A DNA stretch of 64,000 bases, taken from Scatosoma sp048465415. Lineage in GTDB: Bacteria; Bacillota; Clostridia; Christensenellales; Borkfalkiaceae. The translations under genes and the position numbers were made by a program. The notes under the pieces are model-generated. The model had not been told where the DNA came from. It saw only the letters and a list, made by a program, of their open reading frames with translations, and did no database searches. Shown one piece after another: positions 24,199 to 32,753 of this stretch; positions within the stretch are counted from its first letter, which is position 1, and each line of letters opens with the position of its first letter. Location: the NCBI GenBank assembly GCA_048465415.1, contig DBFWLO010000008.1, forward strand, positions 124,001 to 188,000, given 5' to 3'.

Positions 24199-25086
24199 AT
24201 GAAAATCCGCTTGCTTACGGGCACCTGCTACATCGCGGTGCTGCTCGTGTTTTTTCTTTTGAAAATCTTCGTGCACGATCTGTTTTTCGACGCGCTGATC
24301 TATGCGTTCGCGCTCATCGGCACGTTTGAAATGACGCGCGCCATGAAAGAGCGGATCACCGCTTCCGAAAAAGCCGTCGTGTTCGCCTTTTCGGCGGTCT
24401 GTATTCCCGCCTGCGCTTTGAGCGAACAATTTTTAGGCCGGGGCCCGGAAGCGGCGGCGATCTGTTTTTTCGCGGCGTCGGTGGCGCTCCTGTCTCTGTT
24501 GGTGGCGAGACATGAGGAGACGACGCCCGAAAATCTCGGCGTGGCCTTCCTTTCGGCGGTCTATCCCACCCTCCCGCTCGTCCTGCTCACGCTGGCGAAT
24601 CACCTCACGGGCGCGTCGGCGCCGGCGGAATTCGCGCTCAATTCCGATCTCGCGATCTTATTCGTATTCGTCATTTCCCCGTTCGCCGACTCTTTGGCGT
24701 ACGTGTTCGGCAGATTTTTAAAAGGGAAATTTCCCAAGAAAATGGCCCCTGTCGTCAGTCCCAATAAGACGGTGATCGGCGGCATCGGCGGCCTCGTCGG
24801 CGGCCTCGTCGGCGCGGCGATCCTCTATTTCGCCTACAACGCCGTCGCGGGCAGTTTTGCGGACATGGCCGTCTGGCTCCCCGTGTACCTGCTCGTCGGT
24901 CTTTTGAGCGCGGCGGCCACCGAGTTCGGGGATTTGGTCGAAAGCTGCATCAAGAGAAAGGCGGACATCAAGGACATGGGCAAACTCATGCCCGGCCACG
25001 GCGGGATTCTCGACCGCATCGACGGCACCCAGTTCGCCACGGTGGTCGTGTATCTGGCGTTTATCGTCGTCTACGCGATCGTATAA
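24199..25086 (+). CDS. cdsA: Phosphatidate cytidylyltransferase
   Basis: The 295-residue polytopic enzyme makes CDP-diacylglycerol, the substrate of PssA and of phosphatidylglycerol synthesis. The C-terminal family signature is intact: S-C-I-K-R-K-A-D-I-K-D-M-G-K followed by PGHGGILDRIDG. The start at 24199 follows an AAAGGA; the frame is open further upstream inside uppS but that is a shadow. A hairpin with a T tract after it suggests partial termination before dxr. Confidence 0.95.
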   Translation: MKIRLLTGTCYIAVLLVFFLLKIFVHDLFFDALIYAFALIGTFEMTRAMKERITASEKAVVFAFSAVCIPACALSEQFLGRGPEAAAICFFAASVALLSLLVARHEETTPENLGVAFLSAVYPTLPLVLLTLANHLTGASAPAEFALNSDLAILFVFVISPFADSLAYVFGRFLKGKFPKKMAPVVSPNKTVIGGIGGLVGGLVGAAILYFAYNAVAGSFADMAVWLPVYLLVGLLSAAATEFGDLVESCIKRKADIKDMGKLMPGHGGILDRIDGTQFATVVVYLAFIVVYAIV

Positions 25087-25102
25087 CCGACATTCAAAAG
25101 CA

Positions 25103-25139
25103 AAAAAGTACCTCTCTTTTCAGGAGTCGGGTACTTTTT
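25103..25139 (+). terminator. Hairpin with T tract between cdsA and dxr
   Basis: AAAAAGTACC pairs with GGTACTTTTT around a 17-base loop. The stem is AT-rich and could be a leaky terminator; no separate dxr promoter is obvious. Confidence 0.6.
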
Positions 25140-25208
25140 ACGTATAAAGGCCGTGTGAAAGGCGGGTGAAAACGCGGCCGGAGAAAAAAGGCAGAGGAAG
25201 AAAGAACT

Positions 25209-26357
25209 ATGAAAACGATCTCTCTCATCGGTGCCACCGGCTCCATCGGTACGCAGGTCTGTTCGGTGGTAAGACGGCATAAAGATAAATTCCGGATCGC
25301 GGCGCTGGCCGCGAACTCTTCCGCGGACGAATTTTTGAAACAGGTGGAGGAATTTCGCCCGGAATACGCGGCGCTCGCGGACGAGGAAGCGGGGGAACGG
25401 ATCCGGGACCAAATTCCCCCCGGCGTAAAATTCGCCTGCGGGAAAAGTGCGGCGGAGGACGCGGTCGCTTACGGCGACACCGCTTTCATCGCCGCGACCG
25501 GCTTTGCGGGACTGAGATATACCCTGCGGGCGGCATCGCTGAAAAAGAACATTGCGCTCGCCAATAAGGAGACGCTCGTCTGCGGCGGCGAGCTCGCGAT
25601 GCGGGAGATCGAGCGGGCAGGGGTGGACCTGATGCCCGTAGACAGCGAACATTCCGCGCTCTGGCAGGCGCTGGGCTTCCGCCTGGACGCGCCGTTTAAA
25701 CGCCTGATCGTCACGGCGAGCGGCGGCCCTTTTTACGGCTGGACGAAGGAACGGCTCGCAGCCGTGACTCCCGCCGCCGCGCTCCGGCACCCGACCTGGA
25801 AGATGGGCGCGAAGATCACGATCGACAGCGCGACGCTGTTGAATAAAGGTTTCGAGGTCATCGAAGCGATGCGGCTGTATCGCGCGCCGCTAAACAAGAT
25901 CCATACGGTCGTGCAGCCCGAAAGCATCATACATTCGATGGTGGAATTCGACGACGGCGGGATCCTGGCGCAGCTGAGCTATCCCTCGATGGAACTGCCC
26001 ATTCAGCTGGCGCTGACCTATCCCGACCGTTACGACTGCGGGCTGATGCCGCTCGACTTTGAAAAACTGGGTTCGATCCGTTTCCTGCCGCTCGAAAGAA
26101 AGGATTTTCCCTGTTACGATCTGGCGCTTACGGCGGCGGAAGCGGGAGACAATTATCCGTGCGCGCTCAACGCCGCGGGCGAAGTTGCCGTGCACGCGTT
26201 TTTAAAAGGACGGATATCTTTCCCGGCGATTGCGGAAACTATGGAAGACGTTTTATCGAAAACGCCGCGCGTCGCCGCGGACGCGTACGAAGCCCTGCGG
26301 GAGACGGACGCGCGGGCGAGACGGGACGCCGAAACGTACATTTCGCGCCGTTCGTGA
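25209..26357 (+). CDS. dxr: 1-deoxy-D-xylulose 5-phosphate reductoisomerase
   Basis: The 382-residue enzyme forms MEP in the non-mevalonate isoprenoid pathway. The NADPH motif GATGSIGTQ (7-15), the ANKET motif, PVDSEHSALWQ and the catalytic-loop segment HPTWKMGAKITIDSATL are all present. It supplies isoprenoid precursors used by the nearby UppS. An AGAGGAAG lies before the ATG, and rseP follows. Confidence 0.97.
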   Translation: MKTISLIGATGSIGTQVCSVVRRHKDKFRIAALAANSSADEFLKQVEEFRPEYAALADEEAGERIRDQIPPGVKFACGKSAAEDAVAYGDTAFIAATGFAGLRYTLRAASLKKNIALANKETLVCGGELAMREIERAGVDLMPVDSEHSALWQALGFRLDAPFKRLIVTASGGPFYGWTKERLAAVTPAAALRHPTWKMGAKITIDSATLLNKGFEVIEAMRLYRAPLNKIHTVVQPESIIHSMVEFDDGGILAQLSYPSMELPIQLALTYPDRYDCGLMPLDFEKLGSIRFLPLERKDFPCYDLALTAAEAGDNYPCALNAAGEVAVHAFLKGRISFPAIAETMEDVLSKTPRVAADAYEALRETDARARRDAETYISRRS

Positions 26358-26398
26358 AAGAGCGGGCGCGCCCCGAATAAATCGAAGAGGAAAAGAAA

Positions 26399-27691
26399 TT
26401 GACAGCAAATTGGACACATCTTTTGAGCTTTGCTTCGGTAATGAAGAGCATCGGCGGCATAGTGCTGGCCGTGGTGATTCTGCTCGTCATGGTGACGATT
26501 CACGAATTCGGCCACTATCTCGCCGGTAAGATACTCAACTTCAAAATCAACGAATTTTCGGTGGGCTTCGGCCCGGCGCTCTTCAAAAAGCGCAATAAGA
26601 AAACGGGCGAACTGTTCGCGCTGCGCATCATTCCGCTCGGCGGCTATTGCGCCTTCGAGGGCGAAGACGACACGGAAGAGGACGATAAAAGCGTTAAAAC
26701 TCCGGCCGAACAGCCGCCGGCAGACTCCCTTTCCGCGTCGGAAGAGCCGTTTATAGAACTCGATCACTCCGCCCCGGAATCCGTATCGCCGTTGCCCGCG
26801 GTCTCCGCGGCGCCGGAAACGCCCGGGCATAAGAAAGAGGGGATCAATTTTAACGACCAAAAACCCTGGAAGCGTATCATCGTGCTGATCGCGGGCGCGA
26901 CGATGAACTATCTTCTGGCGCTGGTGCTGATCATGGTGATGTTCGTCGCCTACGGCCGGCCCCGCGCGTATATCATGCCCATCGAGACGGAGGAGGGCGC
27001 GCGGACGGAGACCGTCGTCGAAGCGGACGATTCTCTGCAGATCGGCGACGTCGTGGTCTCCCTCAACGGCCGGGATCTCTATCTCGTCACCGACTATATC
27101 GACGCTCTGCACGGCAAGAAGGCGGGCGATACCGTCTCGGCGGTAGTCCTGCGCAGAAACGCGGACAATAAACGGGAGAAGCTTTCCGTTTCCGTGACCT
27201 TGCAGGCGGACGCGAACTTCAAAAATATGGCGGATATAGAGCAGATCTACGCGGTGTTCGGGCTCAGCAACAAAGACTGTCAGCTGATCAACGGCATCAT
27301 GAAACAGGGCTTTTTCGAAAGCATCGGGGATTCGTTCGTGTATTCCGCAAAGATCGGCGGCACGGTGCTTCGCTCTTTGGGCGAACTCATCACGGGAAAA
27401 TTGGGTATCCGTTCCATGGGCGGGCCGGTGACCACGATCAGAATCACTTCGGAGGCGGCTTCGGGAGGCGGGTTTTCCTTCCTCAATATCGCCGCTTTCA
27501 TCGGCGTCAACCTCGCCGTGTTCAATCTCCTGCCCATTCCGGCTCTGGACGGCTCGAAAGTAATCTTCTGCATCATCGAATGGATCCGCAAAAAGCCCAT
27601 CAACCGCAAGGTGGAGGCGATGATTCATTTGATCGGGATCATTTTCCTCTTCGGGTTTGCCATACTTGTCGATCTCTTGCAGTTTTTTTGA
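26399..27691 (+). CDS. rseP: RIP metalloprotease RseP (site-2 protease)
   Basis: The 430-residue membrane zinc protease cleaves membrane-bound substrates within the bilayer. HEFGH at 35-39 and the second metal motif IPALDG near residue 380 give the active site; a PDZ domain lies at about 195-285. An acidic, proline-rich insertion (about residues 88-148, with runs such as EDDTEEDDKS) separates the first helix region from the second, longer than usual. The likely start is TTG at 26399 behind AGAGGA; the next ATG (26441) lacks a ribosome binding site. The dxr-rseP order is conserved. Confidence 0.93.
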   Translation: MTANWTHLLSFASVMKSIGGIVLAVVILLVMVTIHEFGHYLAGKILNFKINEFSVGFGPALFKKRNKKTGELFALRIIPLGGYCAFEGEDDTEEDDKSVKTPAEQPPADSLSASEEPFIELDHSAPESVSPLPAVSAAPETPGHKKEGINFNDQKPWKRIIVLIAGATMNYLLALVLIMVMFVAYGRPRAYIMPIETEEGARTETVVEADDSLQIGDVVVSLNGRDLYLVTDYIDALHGKKAGDTVSAVVLRRNADNKREKLSVSVTLQADANFKNMADIEQIYAVFGLSNKDCQLINGIMKQGFFESIGDSFVYSAKIGGTVLRSLGELITGKLGIRSMGGPVTTIRITSEAASGGGFSFLNIAAFIGVNLAVFNLLPIPALDGSKVIFCIIEWIRKKPINRKVEAMIHLIGIIFLFGFAILVDLLQFF

Positions 27692-27699
27692 TTAAAAGT

Positions 27700-27740
27700 T
27701 ATGCCTGTCAAGTAAAAATACTTGACAGGCATATATTTTT
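27700..27740 (+). terminator. Terminator of the dxr-rseP operon, overlapping the next promoter
   Basis: A perfect 15-pair inverted repeat (27700-27714 with 27719-27733) around AAAA is followed by TATTTTTT. The 3' arm contains the -35 box TTGACA of the ylxM promoter. Confidence 0.85.
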
Positions 27741-27750
27741 TATGTATAAT
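27722..27750 (+). promoter_or_regulatory. Consensus promoter of the ylxM-ffh-rpsP operon
   Basis: TTGACA (27722-27727), exactly 17 bases, TATAAT (27745-27750). The -35 box is part of the upstream terminator stem. Confidence 0.85.
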
Positions 27751-27784
27751 GATAGGAGTCGATGGGAAAGACGGAGGTAGGCGT

Positions 27785-28174
27785 ATGGCGGACGGCTTTG
27801 AACTGAAAGATCTGCCTTATGTGCGCCTGTTTGACGTCTACGCGCCCCTCTTGACGGCGCACCAGCGGGAAGTAGCGGAACTGTACTTTAATTACGATTT
27901 GTCGCTCGGCGAGATCGCGGAACAAAAAGGCGTTTCGAGACAGAGCGTTTCCGATTGCCTGGGAAAGATCCGTAAACAGCTCGAAGAGTACGAAAAAAAA
28001 CTCGCTTTTTCTTCGTCGCTGCAAAAGCGTGCGGCGGAAGAAGAATGCCGGGCGGCGTTTATAAGCGAATGGGCGGCGGAGGTGCGTGCATCGCACCCGG
28101 AACTTAGCGAAGCGCTGGACAGGCTGAAAGAAACGGTTTTGAAAAAGCGCGAAGGACGAAAGGATCGGGACTGA
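27785..28174 (+). CDS. ylxM: YlxM/p13-like DNA-binding protein (UPF0122)
   Basis: The 129-residue protein has the sigma-70 region-4-like HTH of the family: YFNYDLSLGEIAEQKGVSRQ, then V-S-D-C-L-G-K-I. YlxM-type proteins are encoded next to ffh and bind or modulate the signal recognition particle in some species. The ATG at 27785 follows GGAGGTAGG. ffh begins 31 bases after its stop. Confidence 0.92.
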   Translation: MADGFELKDLPYVRLFDVYAPLLTAHQREVAELYFNYDLSLGEIAEQKGVSRQSVSDCLGKIRKQLEEYEKKLAFSSSLQKRAAEEECRAAFISEWAAEVRASHPELSEALDRLKETVLKKREGRKDRD

Positions 28175-28205
28175 AAAAAGAAACGGCGGGAGGAAAAGAG
28201 GGCAC

Positions 28206-29525
28206 ATGGCGTTGTTTTCATCGCTTTCGGAAAGACTCAATCATATATTTTCCAAACTGACCAAGCGCGGCAAACTGACGGAACTGGAAATCCGCACGGC
28301 GATGCGCGAAGTGCGCGTGGCGCTGTTGGAGGCGGACGTCAATTTGAAGGTCGCCAAACAGTTCATCGCGGAAGTTTCGGAAAAAGCGGTGGGGCAGGAG
28401 ATCCTCTCCTCGCTCAACCCTGCGCAGCAGGTCGTCAAGATCGTCAACGACGAACTGATCGCGCTCATGGGTTCGAAGAACGCGAAACTGGAAGTTTCCC
28501 CCAAGCCTCCCACAGTCATCATGATGTGCGGTCTGCAAGGCGCGGGCAAGACGACGCTCTGCGGCAAACTCGCGGCGCTTTTGAAAAAGCAAGGCAAGAA
28601 ACCCTTGCTCGTCGCCGGCGATATCTATCGCCCCGCGGCGATCACGCAGCTGCAAGTCGTGGGCAGGAACGCCCAGACGGAGGTGTTTGAAAAGGGCACG
28701 CAAAGCCCGGTCAAAACGGCGAAACAGGCGATCGAATACGCGCGTTCGATGTCTTACGACACGGTGATCCTCGATACGGCCGGCCGCTTGCAGATCGACG
28801 AAACGCTGATGCAGGAGCTCGAAAACGTCAAGAAAGAAGTGGAAGTGACGGAGACGCTGCTCGTCGTGGACGCGATGACGGGGCAGGAAGCGGTGAACGT
28901 AGCGGAGACTTTCAATTCCCGCTTGGAGATCACGGGCGTGATTTTGACGAAGCTGGACGGCGATACGCGCGGCGGCGCCTGCCTTTCGATCAAGGCGGTG
29001 ACGGGCAAACCGATCAAGTTTATCGGCGTCGGCGAAAAGCTCGGCGACCTCGAACCCTTCTATCCCGAACGCATGGCGTCGAGAATCCTCGGCATGGGCG
29101 ACGTGCTGTCTCTGATCGAGAAAGCGCAGCAGGCGATCACGGAAGAGGACGCCAAGAAAATGCAGCAGAAGATGAAGGAAAACTCCTTCACCCTCAACGA
29201 CTATCTCGAACAGTTCGCGATGCTCAAAAAAATGGGCGGCGCGCAGGCGATGATGAGCATGCTGCCGGGCATGGGCAAGCTCAAAGTGAGCGATAAAGAC
29301 ATCGACGAAAAGCGTATCGAGCATACGAAGGCGATGATTCTTTCGATGACGCAGGCGGAACGCGACAACCCGAACATCATCGACAGCAAACGCAAGCGCA
29401 GGATCGCGGCGGGCTCGGGCACGAGCGTGCAGGAGATCAACCAGCTTTTGAAGCAGTTCGAACAGACGAAACTTCTGATGAAGCAGTTAAAGGGCGGTAA
29501 AGGCAAATTCAGAATGCCTTTCTAA
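28206..29525 (+). CDS. ffh: Signal recognition particle protein Ffh (SRP54)
   Basis: The 439-residue GTPase binds 4.5S RNA and signal sequences and targets ribosomes to the membrane. The N domain, G domain with GLQGAGKTT (P loop, about residues 107-115), DTAGR, TKLDG and GVGEKLGDLEPF, and a Met-rich M domain with the RNA-binding R-R-I-A-A-G-S-G motif are all present. The C-terminus is short (GGKGKFRMPF). Confidence 0.98.
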   Translation: MALFSSLSERLNHIFSKLTKRGKLTELEIRTAMREVRVALLEADVNLKVAKQFIAEVSEKAVGQEILSSLNPAQQVVKIVNDELIALMGSKNAKLEVSPKPPTVIMMCGLQGAGKTTLCGKLAALLKKQGKKPLLVAGDIYRPAAITQLQVVGRNAQTEVFEKGTQSPVKTAKQAIEYARSMSYDTVILDTAGRLQIDETLMQELENVKKEVEVTETLLVVDAMTGQEAVNVAETFNSRLEITGVILTKLDGDTRGGACLSIKAVTGKPIKFIGVGEKLGDLEPFYPERMASRILGMGDVLSLIEKAQQAITEEDAKKMQQKMKENSFTLNDYLEQFAMLKKMGGAQAMMSMLPGMGKLKVSDKDIDEKRIEHTKAMILSMTQAERDNPNIIDSKRKRRIAAGSGTSVQEINQLLKQFEQTKLLMKQLKGGKGKFRMPF

Positions 29526-29573
29526 ATAGAAGCAGGACAAAAATTATTTTTAAGATACTTTGGAGGTATTGTT

Positions 29574-29867
29574 ATGGTAAAAATGAGACTTTTCAGAATG
29601 GGCGATAAAAAGAACCCCATCTATCGTATCGTCGTGGTGGACAGCAGAAAGGCGATGAGCGGCGAATATATCGATTGCGTCGGTCATTACAGACCTACCT
29701 GCGAACCCGTCGAACTGACCGTCGACGTCGAGAAAGCGAAGGATTGGCTGCAAAAAGGCGTTCAGCCCACCGAAACGGTGAAGAATCTTCTCGTCAAGAC
29801 GGGCGCGCTGGAAAAATCGGAAAAACTCAGCCCTTCCAAGACGAAAGGCAAGAAATCCAAGAAGTAA
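29574..29867 (+). CDS. rpsP: 30S ribosomal protein S16
   Basis: The 97-residue protein is S16, an early-assembly small-subunit protein. It has VKMRLFRMGDKKNPIYRIVV at the start, DSRKA and the D-V-E-K-A-K-D-W-L segment. A GGAGGT precedes the ATG. It lies between ffh and khpA as in other Firmicutes. Confidence 0.98.
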   Translation: MVKMRLFRMGDKKNPIYRIVVVDSRKAMSGEYIDCVGHYRPTCEPVELTVDVEKAKDWLQKGVQPTETVKNLLVKTGALEKSEKLSPSKTKGKKSKK

Positions 29868-29931
29868 AAACCGGCGCTCGCGTCCGGTTTCGCGGCCGTA
29901 AAAGGCCGCAGGAAAGATCGGGAGGATAGAT

Positions 29932-30222
29932 ATGCTGGATCTGATCAAATATATCGTCAATCAGTTTGCGGAAGACAAAGACAACGTCGAGTACGAAGTC
30001 AACGAAAAGGAGCGGGTGATCGAAGTCGTCGTAACCCTGCCCCCTTCCGATATGGGAAAAGTGATCGGCAAACAGGGCAAGATCGCCAAGGCGATGCGCA
30101 CCATCGTCCGCGCGGCGACGCCGAGAACGTCCAAAAGATACGTCATCGAGATCAAGGAAAAAGGCGGCGACGCCGTAGACCGCGAGACGGAAGAGGACGC
30201 GGAGAACGCGGACGCGGAATGA
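29932..30222 (+). CDS. khpA: KH-domain RNA-binding protein KhpA
   Basis: The 96-residue protein has one KH domain with the G-x-x-G loop in VIGKQGKIAKAMRT. KhpA (YlqC) forms a complex with KhpB and binds RNA in Gram-positive bacteria. The C-terminal tail is acidic (EEDAENADAE). It sits between rpsP and rimM, the conserved position. Confidence 0.93.
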   Translation: MLDLIKYIVNQFAEDKDNVEYEVNEKERVIEVVVTLPPSDMGKVIGKQGKIAKAMRTIVRAATPRTSKRYVIEIKEKGGDAVDRETEEDAENADAE

Positions 30223-30280
30223 GTTCTTTCCGCGCGTTGCCGTATCTAAATAAAACGCGCGCCGCGGGAAAAAATGTCCG

Positions 30281-30308
30281 AAAAGGCTTTCGTCGGAAAG
30301 CCTTTTTT
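30281..30308 (+). terminator. Internal hairpin with T tract before rimM
   Basis: AAAAGGCTTT pairs with AAAGCCTTTT across CGTCGG, followed by TT. It would reduce transcription into rimM. Confidence 0.6.
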
Positions 30309-30348
30309 CCGCTACATAGAAATCTCAGAAAGCAAGGAGAATGAAAAC

Positions 30349-30849
30349 ATGGAACGGCTGGTCATCGCCGAGGTCTTGAAACCGCAGGGGATCCGCGGCG
30401 AGCTCAAAGTGAAAACGTTCACCGATTCCCCGGAGGACGTCAAGGCGTTCGGTACGGTGTATATCGACGACGCCCCCTATAAAATTCTTTCCTTCCGCGT
30501 CGGGGAAGGCGGCTTCGCTTACCTGGGGCTCCGCGGCGTGCCCGACCGCGACGCGGCCGAACTCTTGCGCGGGAAGAAGATAGAAGGCGCCCGGGAAGAC
30601 GCGCCCGAGCTCGAAGAAGGACGGTATTATATCGTCGATATGCTCGGCCTTACGGCAGTGACGGAAAGCGGAGAAGTGCTCGGCACGGTGAAGGACGTCA
30701 CGCCCCTTTCCTCGGAAGTGTATACGCTCGAAAAAGACGGCAAACAAATTTTGTTCCCCGCCGTCAGGGGCGTGGTCAAAGAAGTGGATCTCGAAAAACG
30801 CCGGCTCGTCGTGGATAAAAAACGCTTCGACGAGGTGGCCGTCTATTGA
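30349..30849 (+). CDS. rimM: 16S rRNA processing protein RimM
   Basis: The 166-residue protein helps maturation of the 30S head. It has the N-terminal RimM domain (A-E-V-L-K-P-Q-G-I-R-G-E-L-K-V) and the C-terminal PRC-barrel (YYIVDMLGL, then GTVKDV and ILFPAV). The ATG at 30349 follows AAGGAGA; an earlier in-frame ATG at 30274 lies in the hairpin region. trmD and rplS, which normally follow, are absent; the next gene is on the other strand. Confidence 0.94.
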   Translation: MERLVIAEVLKPQGIRGELKVKTFTDSPEDVKAFGTVYIDDAPYKILSFRVGEGGFAYLGLRGVPDRDAAELLRGKKIEGAREDAPELEEGRYYIVDMLGLTAVTESGEVLGTVKDVTPLSSEVYTLEKDGKQILFPAVRGVVKEVDLEKRRLVVDKKRFDEVAVY

Positions 30850-30884
30850 CGTTTCGTCCGGGAAAGATCATTTTTTCTTATATA

Positions 30885-30938
30885 GCGCAAAAAATCCCCC
30901 GGACAGGTGTTTGACGACCGTACGGGGGATAGATTTTT
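30885..30938. terminator. Bidirectional terminator between rimM and thiT
   Basis: ATCCCCC (30894-30900) pairs with GGGGGAT (30924-30930), flanked by a run of A residues on the left and AGATTTTT on the right, so both converging genes can use it. Confidence 0.75.
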
Positions 30939-30948
30939 CCTCAAAGAC

Positions 30949-31704
30949 TCAGACGGATTTTCCGTCTTTGGAAACGGCGATTTCCGCAGCGGGAGCGGAC
31001 GCTGCTCTCTGCGGCCGCATCATCGCGGCGAGCTTTTCCACGACTTTCGACTTCGCGAGCGCGTAGAGCACGACGGCGGCGATGGCGCAGTCGGCAGGCA
31101 GATAGACGCACTGGTAGATGAAGGAATAGACGAACGAATTGCCGAGCGCCCAGGCGGGCAGTTCCGCCCAGATCGCGTTCTGCTGGAAGTAAATCATGCC
31201 CGAAACGAGATGAAAGGCGAACCGCACCGCGAACACCGCGACCGTCCCGAGGACGACGTTGAACGTGGTCTTTTTGGTGAATTTTTTCGCGAATCCCATG
31301 ACGCCGATCGAGGCGAAGGCGAGAAGATAATCGAGGATAAAGGTCATGGGCGTGAGGATATAGGGGGAGGAAACGAAATTGAGCAGCCCGAAGATGAGCC
31401 CGACGAGAAGCCCGTCCGTAAATCCGTAGACAAAAGTATAGATGAGCACGGGTACGAAACTGGCGAGAGTGATGGAGCCGCCGTTGTTGACGGGCGAGAC
31501 TTTGAGGAAAGAGAGCGCGAAGGACAGCCCGAGCGAAATTCCCGCGAACGCGATGCGCTTGGCGTCGTATTTTTTCTTTCCCTTGATACAGATGACCGCA
31601 ATGACTGCGAAGAGGAGCACGACGGCGGCGACGGTGACGACGGAAATCCACTTCACGGTATTGGTGGCTTTGTCGCTCACTTCCAGAAGAGAGTTGAGAT
31701 ACAT
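30949..31704 (-). CDS. thiT: ECF transporter thiamine-binding S component ThiT
   Basis: The 251-residue membrane protein matches ThiT: after one extra N-terminal helix (about residues 19-41) come A-L-S-F-L-K-V-S-P-V-N-N-G-G-S-I-T-L-A-S and the LDYLLAF segment, with six core helices. ThiT binds thiamine and uses a shared ECF energising module encoded elsewhere. The extra N-terminal helix and a C-terminal Ala-rich tail are beyond the usual length of about 190 residues. A TPP riboswitch lies directly upstream, which confirms the substrate class. AAGGAGGTT precedes the start. Confidence 0.9.
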   Translation of the reverse strand: MYLNSLLEVSDKATNTVKWISVVTVAAVVLLFAVIAVICIKGKKKYDAKRIAFAGISLGLSFALSFLKVSPVNNGGSITLASFVPVLIYTFVYGFTDGLLVGLIFGLLNFVSSPYILTPMTFILDYLLAFASIGVMGFAKKFTKKTTFNVVLGTVAVFAVRFAFHLVSGMIYFQQNAIWAELPAWALGNSFVYSFIYQCVYLPADCAIAAVVLYALAKSKVVEKLAAMMRPQRAASAPAAEIAVSKDGKSV

Positions 31705-31739
31705 AAAAGAAACCTCCTTGTGTCCGCCGTCCGCGGTCT

Positions 31740-31795
31740 AAAATAAGCGCGCCCGGCGCGTAAAACAGACTTTTATAGTCTGGATCACGGCGCGC
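31740..31795 (-). terminator. Expression-platform terminator of the TPP riboswitch
   Basis: On the minus strand GCGCGCC (31789-31795) pairs with GGCGCGC (31747-31753), enclosing a hairpin CAGACT/AGTCTG with TTTT; the sequence then reads TTATTTTA. Ligand-dependent termination before thiT is expected. Confidence 0.6.
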
Positions 31796-31817
31796 GGGCG
31801 CGAAAAGTTTCTTTCGA

Positions 31818-31902
31818 CCTCGTTTATCGATCATCTCGCTCAAGTATTACCTTGCCGATTCAATGGTATAATCTCAGCTTTTTACAGCACCCACGACGGA
31901 TA
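31818..31902 (-). promoter_or_regulatory. TPP (thi-box) riboswitch
   Basis: On the minus strand the leader reads GTGGGTGC, then GCTGAGA (the invariant CTGAGA element), a short stem, then GAATC, GGTAATAC and GAGCGAGATGA, closely following the thi-box consensus (GGGTGC, CTGAGA, ACCTGATCTGG.TAATACCAGCG). It lies between a promoter and thiT, so thiamine pyrophosphate should repress uptake. Confidence 0.92.
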
Positions 31903-31920
31903 ATTAAATTTTGTGACATT

Positions 31921-31949
31921 ATTATAATATAAAATAATCAAAAAGTCAA
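31921..31949 (-). promoter_or_regulatory. Promoter of the thiT transcript
   Basis: On the minus strand TTGACT (31944-31949), 17 bases, TATAAT (31921-31926). The start near 31914 places the riboswitch at the 5' end. Confidence 0.8.
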
Positions 31950-32001
31950 CAAAAACGATCGGATAAAGCAAAGATTCCGGGTTTTCAATAAGGAGGGTAA
32001 C

Positions 32002-32586
32002 ATGCGTTACGATTTTTACGCCTATCTCGACAGAATGAAATATATCAAACGCTGGCAGCTCATGCGCAGCGAGCGCGAGGAGAACATCATGGAACATTCC
32101 CAGAGCGTGGCGGTGATCGCTCATGCGCTGGCGGTCGTGCGGAACCGTCTCTTCGGCGGTCATGCCGACGTTCTCAAAACGGTTTTGTACGCGATGTATC
32201 ACGAGACGAGCGAAGTGATGACGGGGGATCTGCCCACGCCCGTCAAATATTATAACCGCAGTATCCGGGGCGCGTATAAACAGCTGGAACGAAGCGCCTG
32301 CGAGAAGATGACGAAAATGCTGCCGGAGGAGCTCGAAGCGGAGCTCTCGCCGTACGTGCTCGCGGACGAGACGAGCGAGGAATATCGCCTCGTGAAAGCG
32401 GCGGATCGTCTCGCCGCCTATATCAAATGCCTGGAAGAGCTTCGCTCGGGCAACAGCGAATTTTCGAAAGCGAAAAAGAGCATCGAGGAAGACCTGCACG
32501 CCCGCGCCATGCCGGAAGTGGAGTATTTTTTCGAGCATTTTATCCCGTCTTTTTCTCTGACGCTCGACGAACTGGAAGGATTTTAA
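32002..32586 (+). CDS. HD-domain 5'-deoxynucleotidase, YfbR-like
   Basis: The 194-residue protein matches YfbR, which dephosphorylates deoxynucleoside monophosphates. H32, H67, E71, D76 in TGDLPTPVKYY and D135 line up with metal and active-site residues. The HD motif itself reads His67-Glu68 (MYHETSE) instead of His-Asp, a conservative change of a metal ligand. AAGGAGGGT precedes the ATG. It has no operon partner; no clear promoter was found upstream because the region is shared with the divergent thiT leader. Confidence 0.88.
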   Translation: MRYDFYAYLDRMKYIKRWQLMRSEREENIMEHSQSVAVIAHALAVVRNRLFGGHADVLKTVLYAMYHETSEVMTGDLPTPVKYYNRSIRGAYKQLERSACEKMTKMLPEELEAELSPYVLADETSEEYRLVKAADRLAAYIKCLEELRSGNSEFSKAKKSIEEDLHARAMPEVEYFFEHFIPSFSLTLDELEGF

Positions 32587-32753
32587 GAAAGTGTACGGAA
32601 AGTTCGGGAAATATTCACGAATTTTTCAAGAATCCTTAAAGGAATCAACGAAAAAAAGGCTATAATAATAAGTGTAAATAAAAAATCAATCTTAAAGACC
32701 TTTGAAAGATACGTGAGCCGCGTCTTTCGGGTGACTTCGGGAGGCGGGAATAT

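Noticed and set aside
30907..31746. A plus-strand open frame over thiT
   Set aside because: Product is charged low-complexity; thiT with its riboswitch explains the region.
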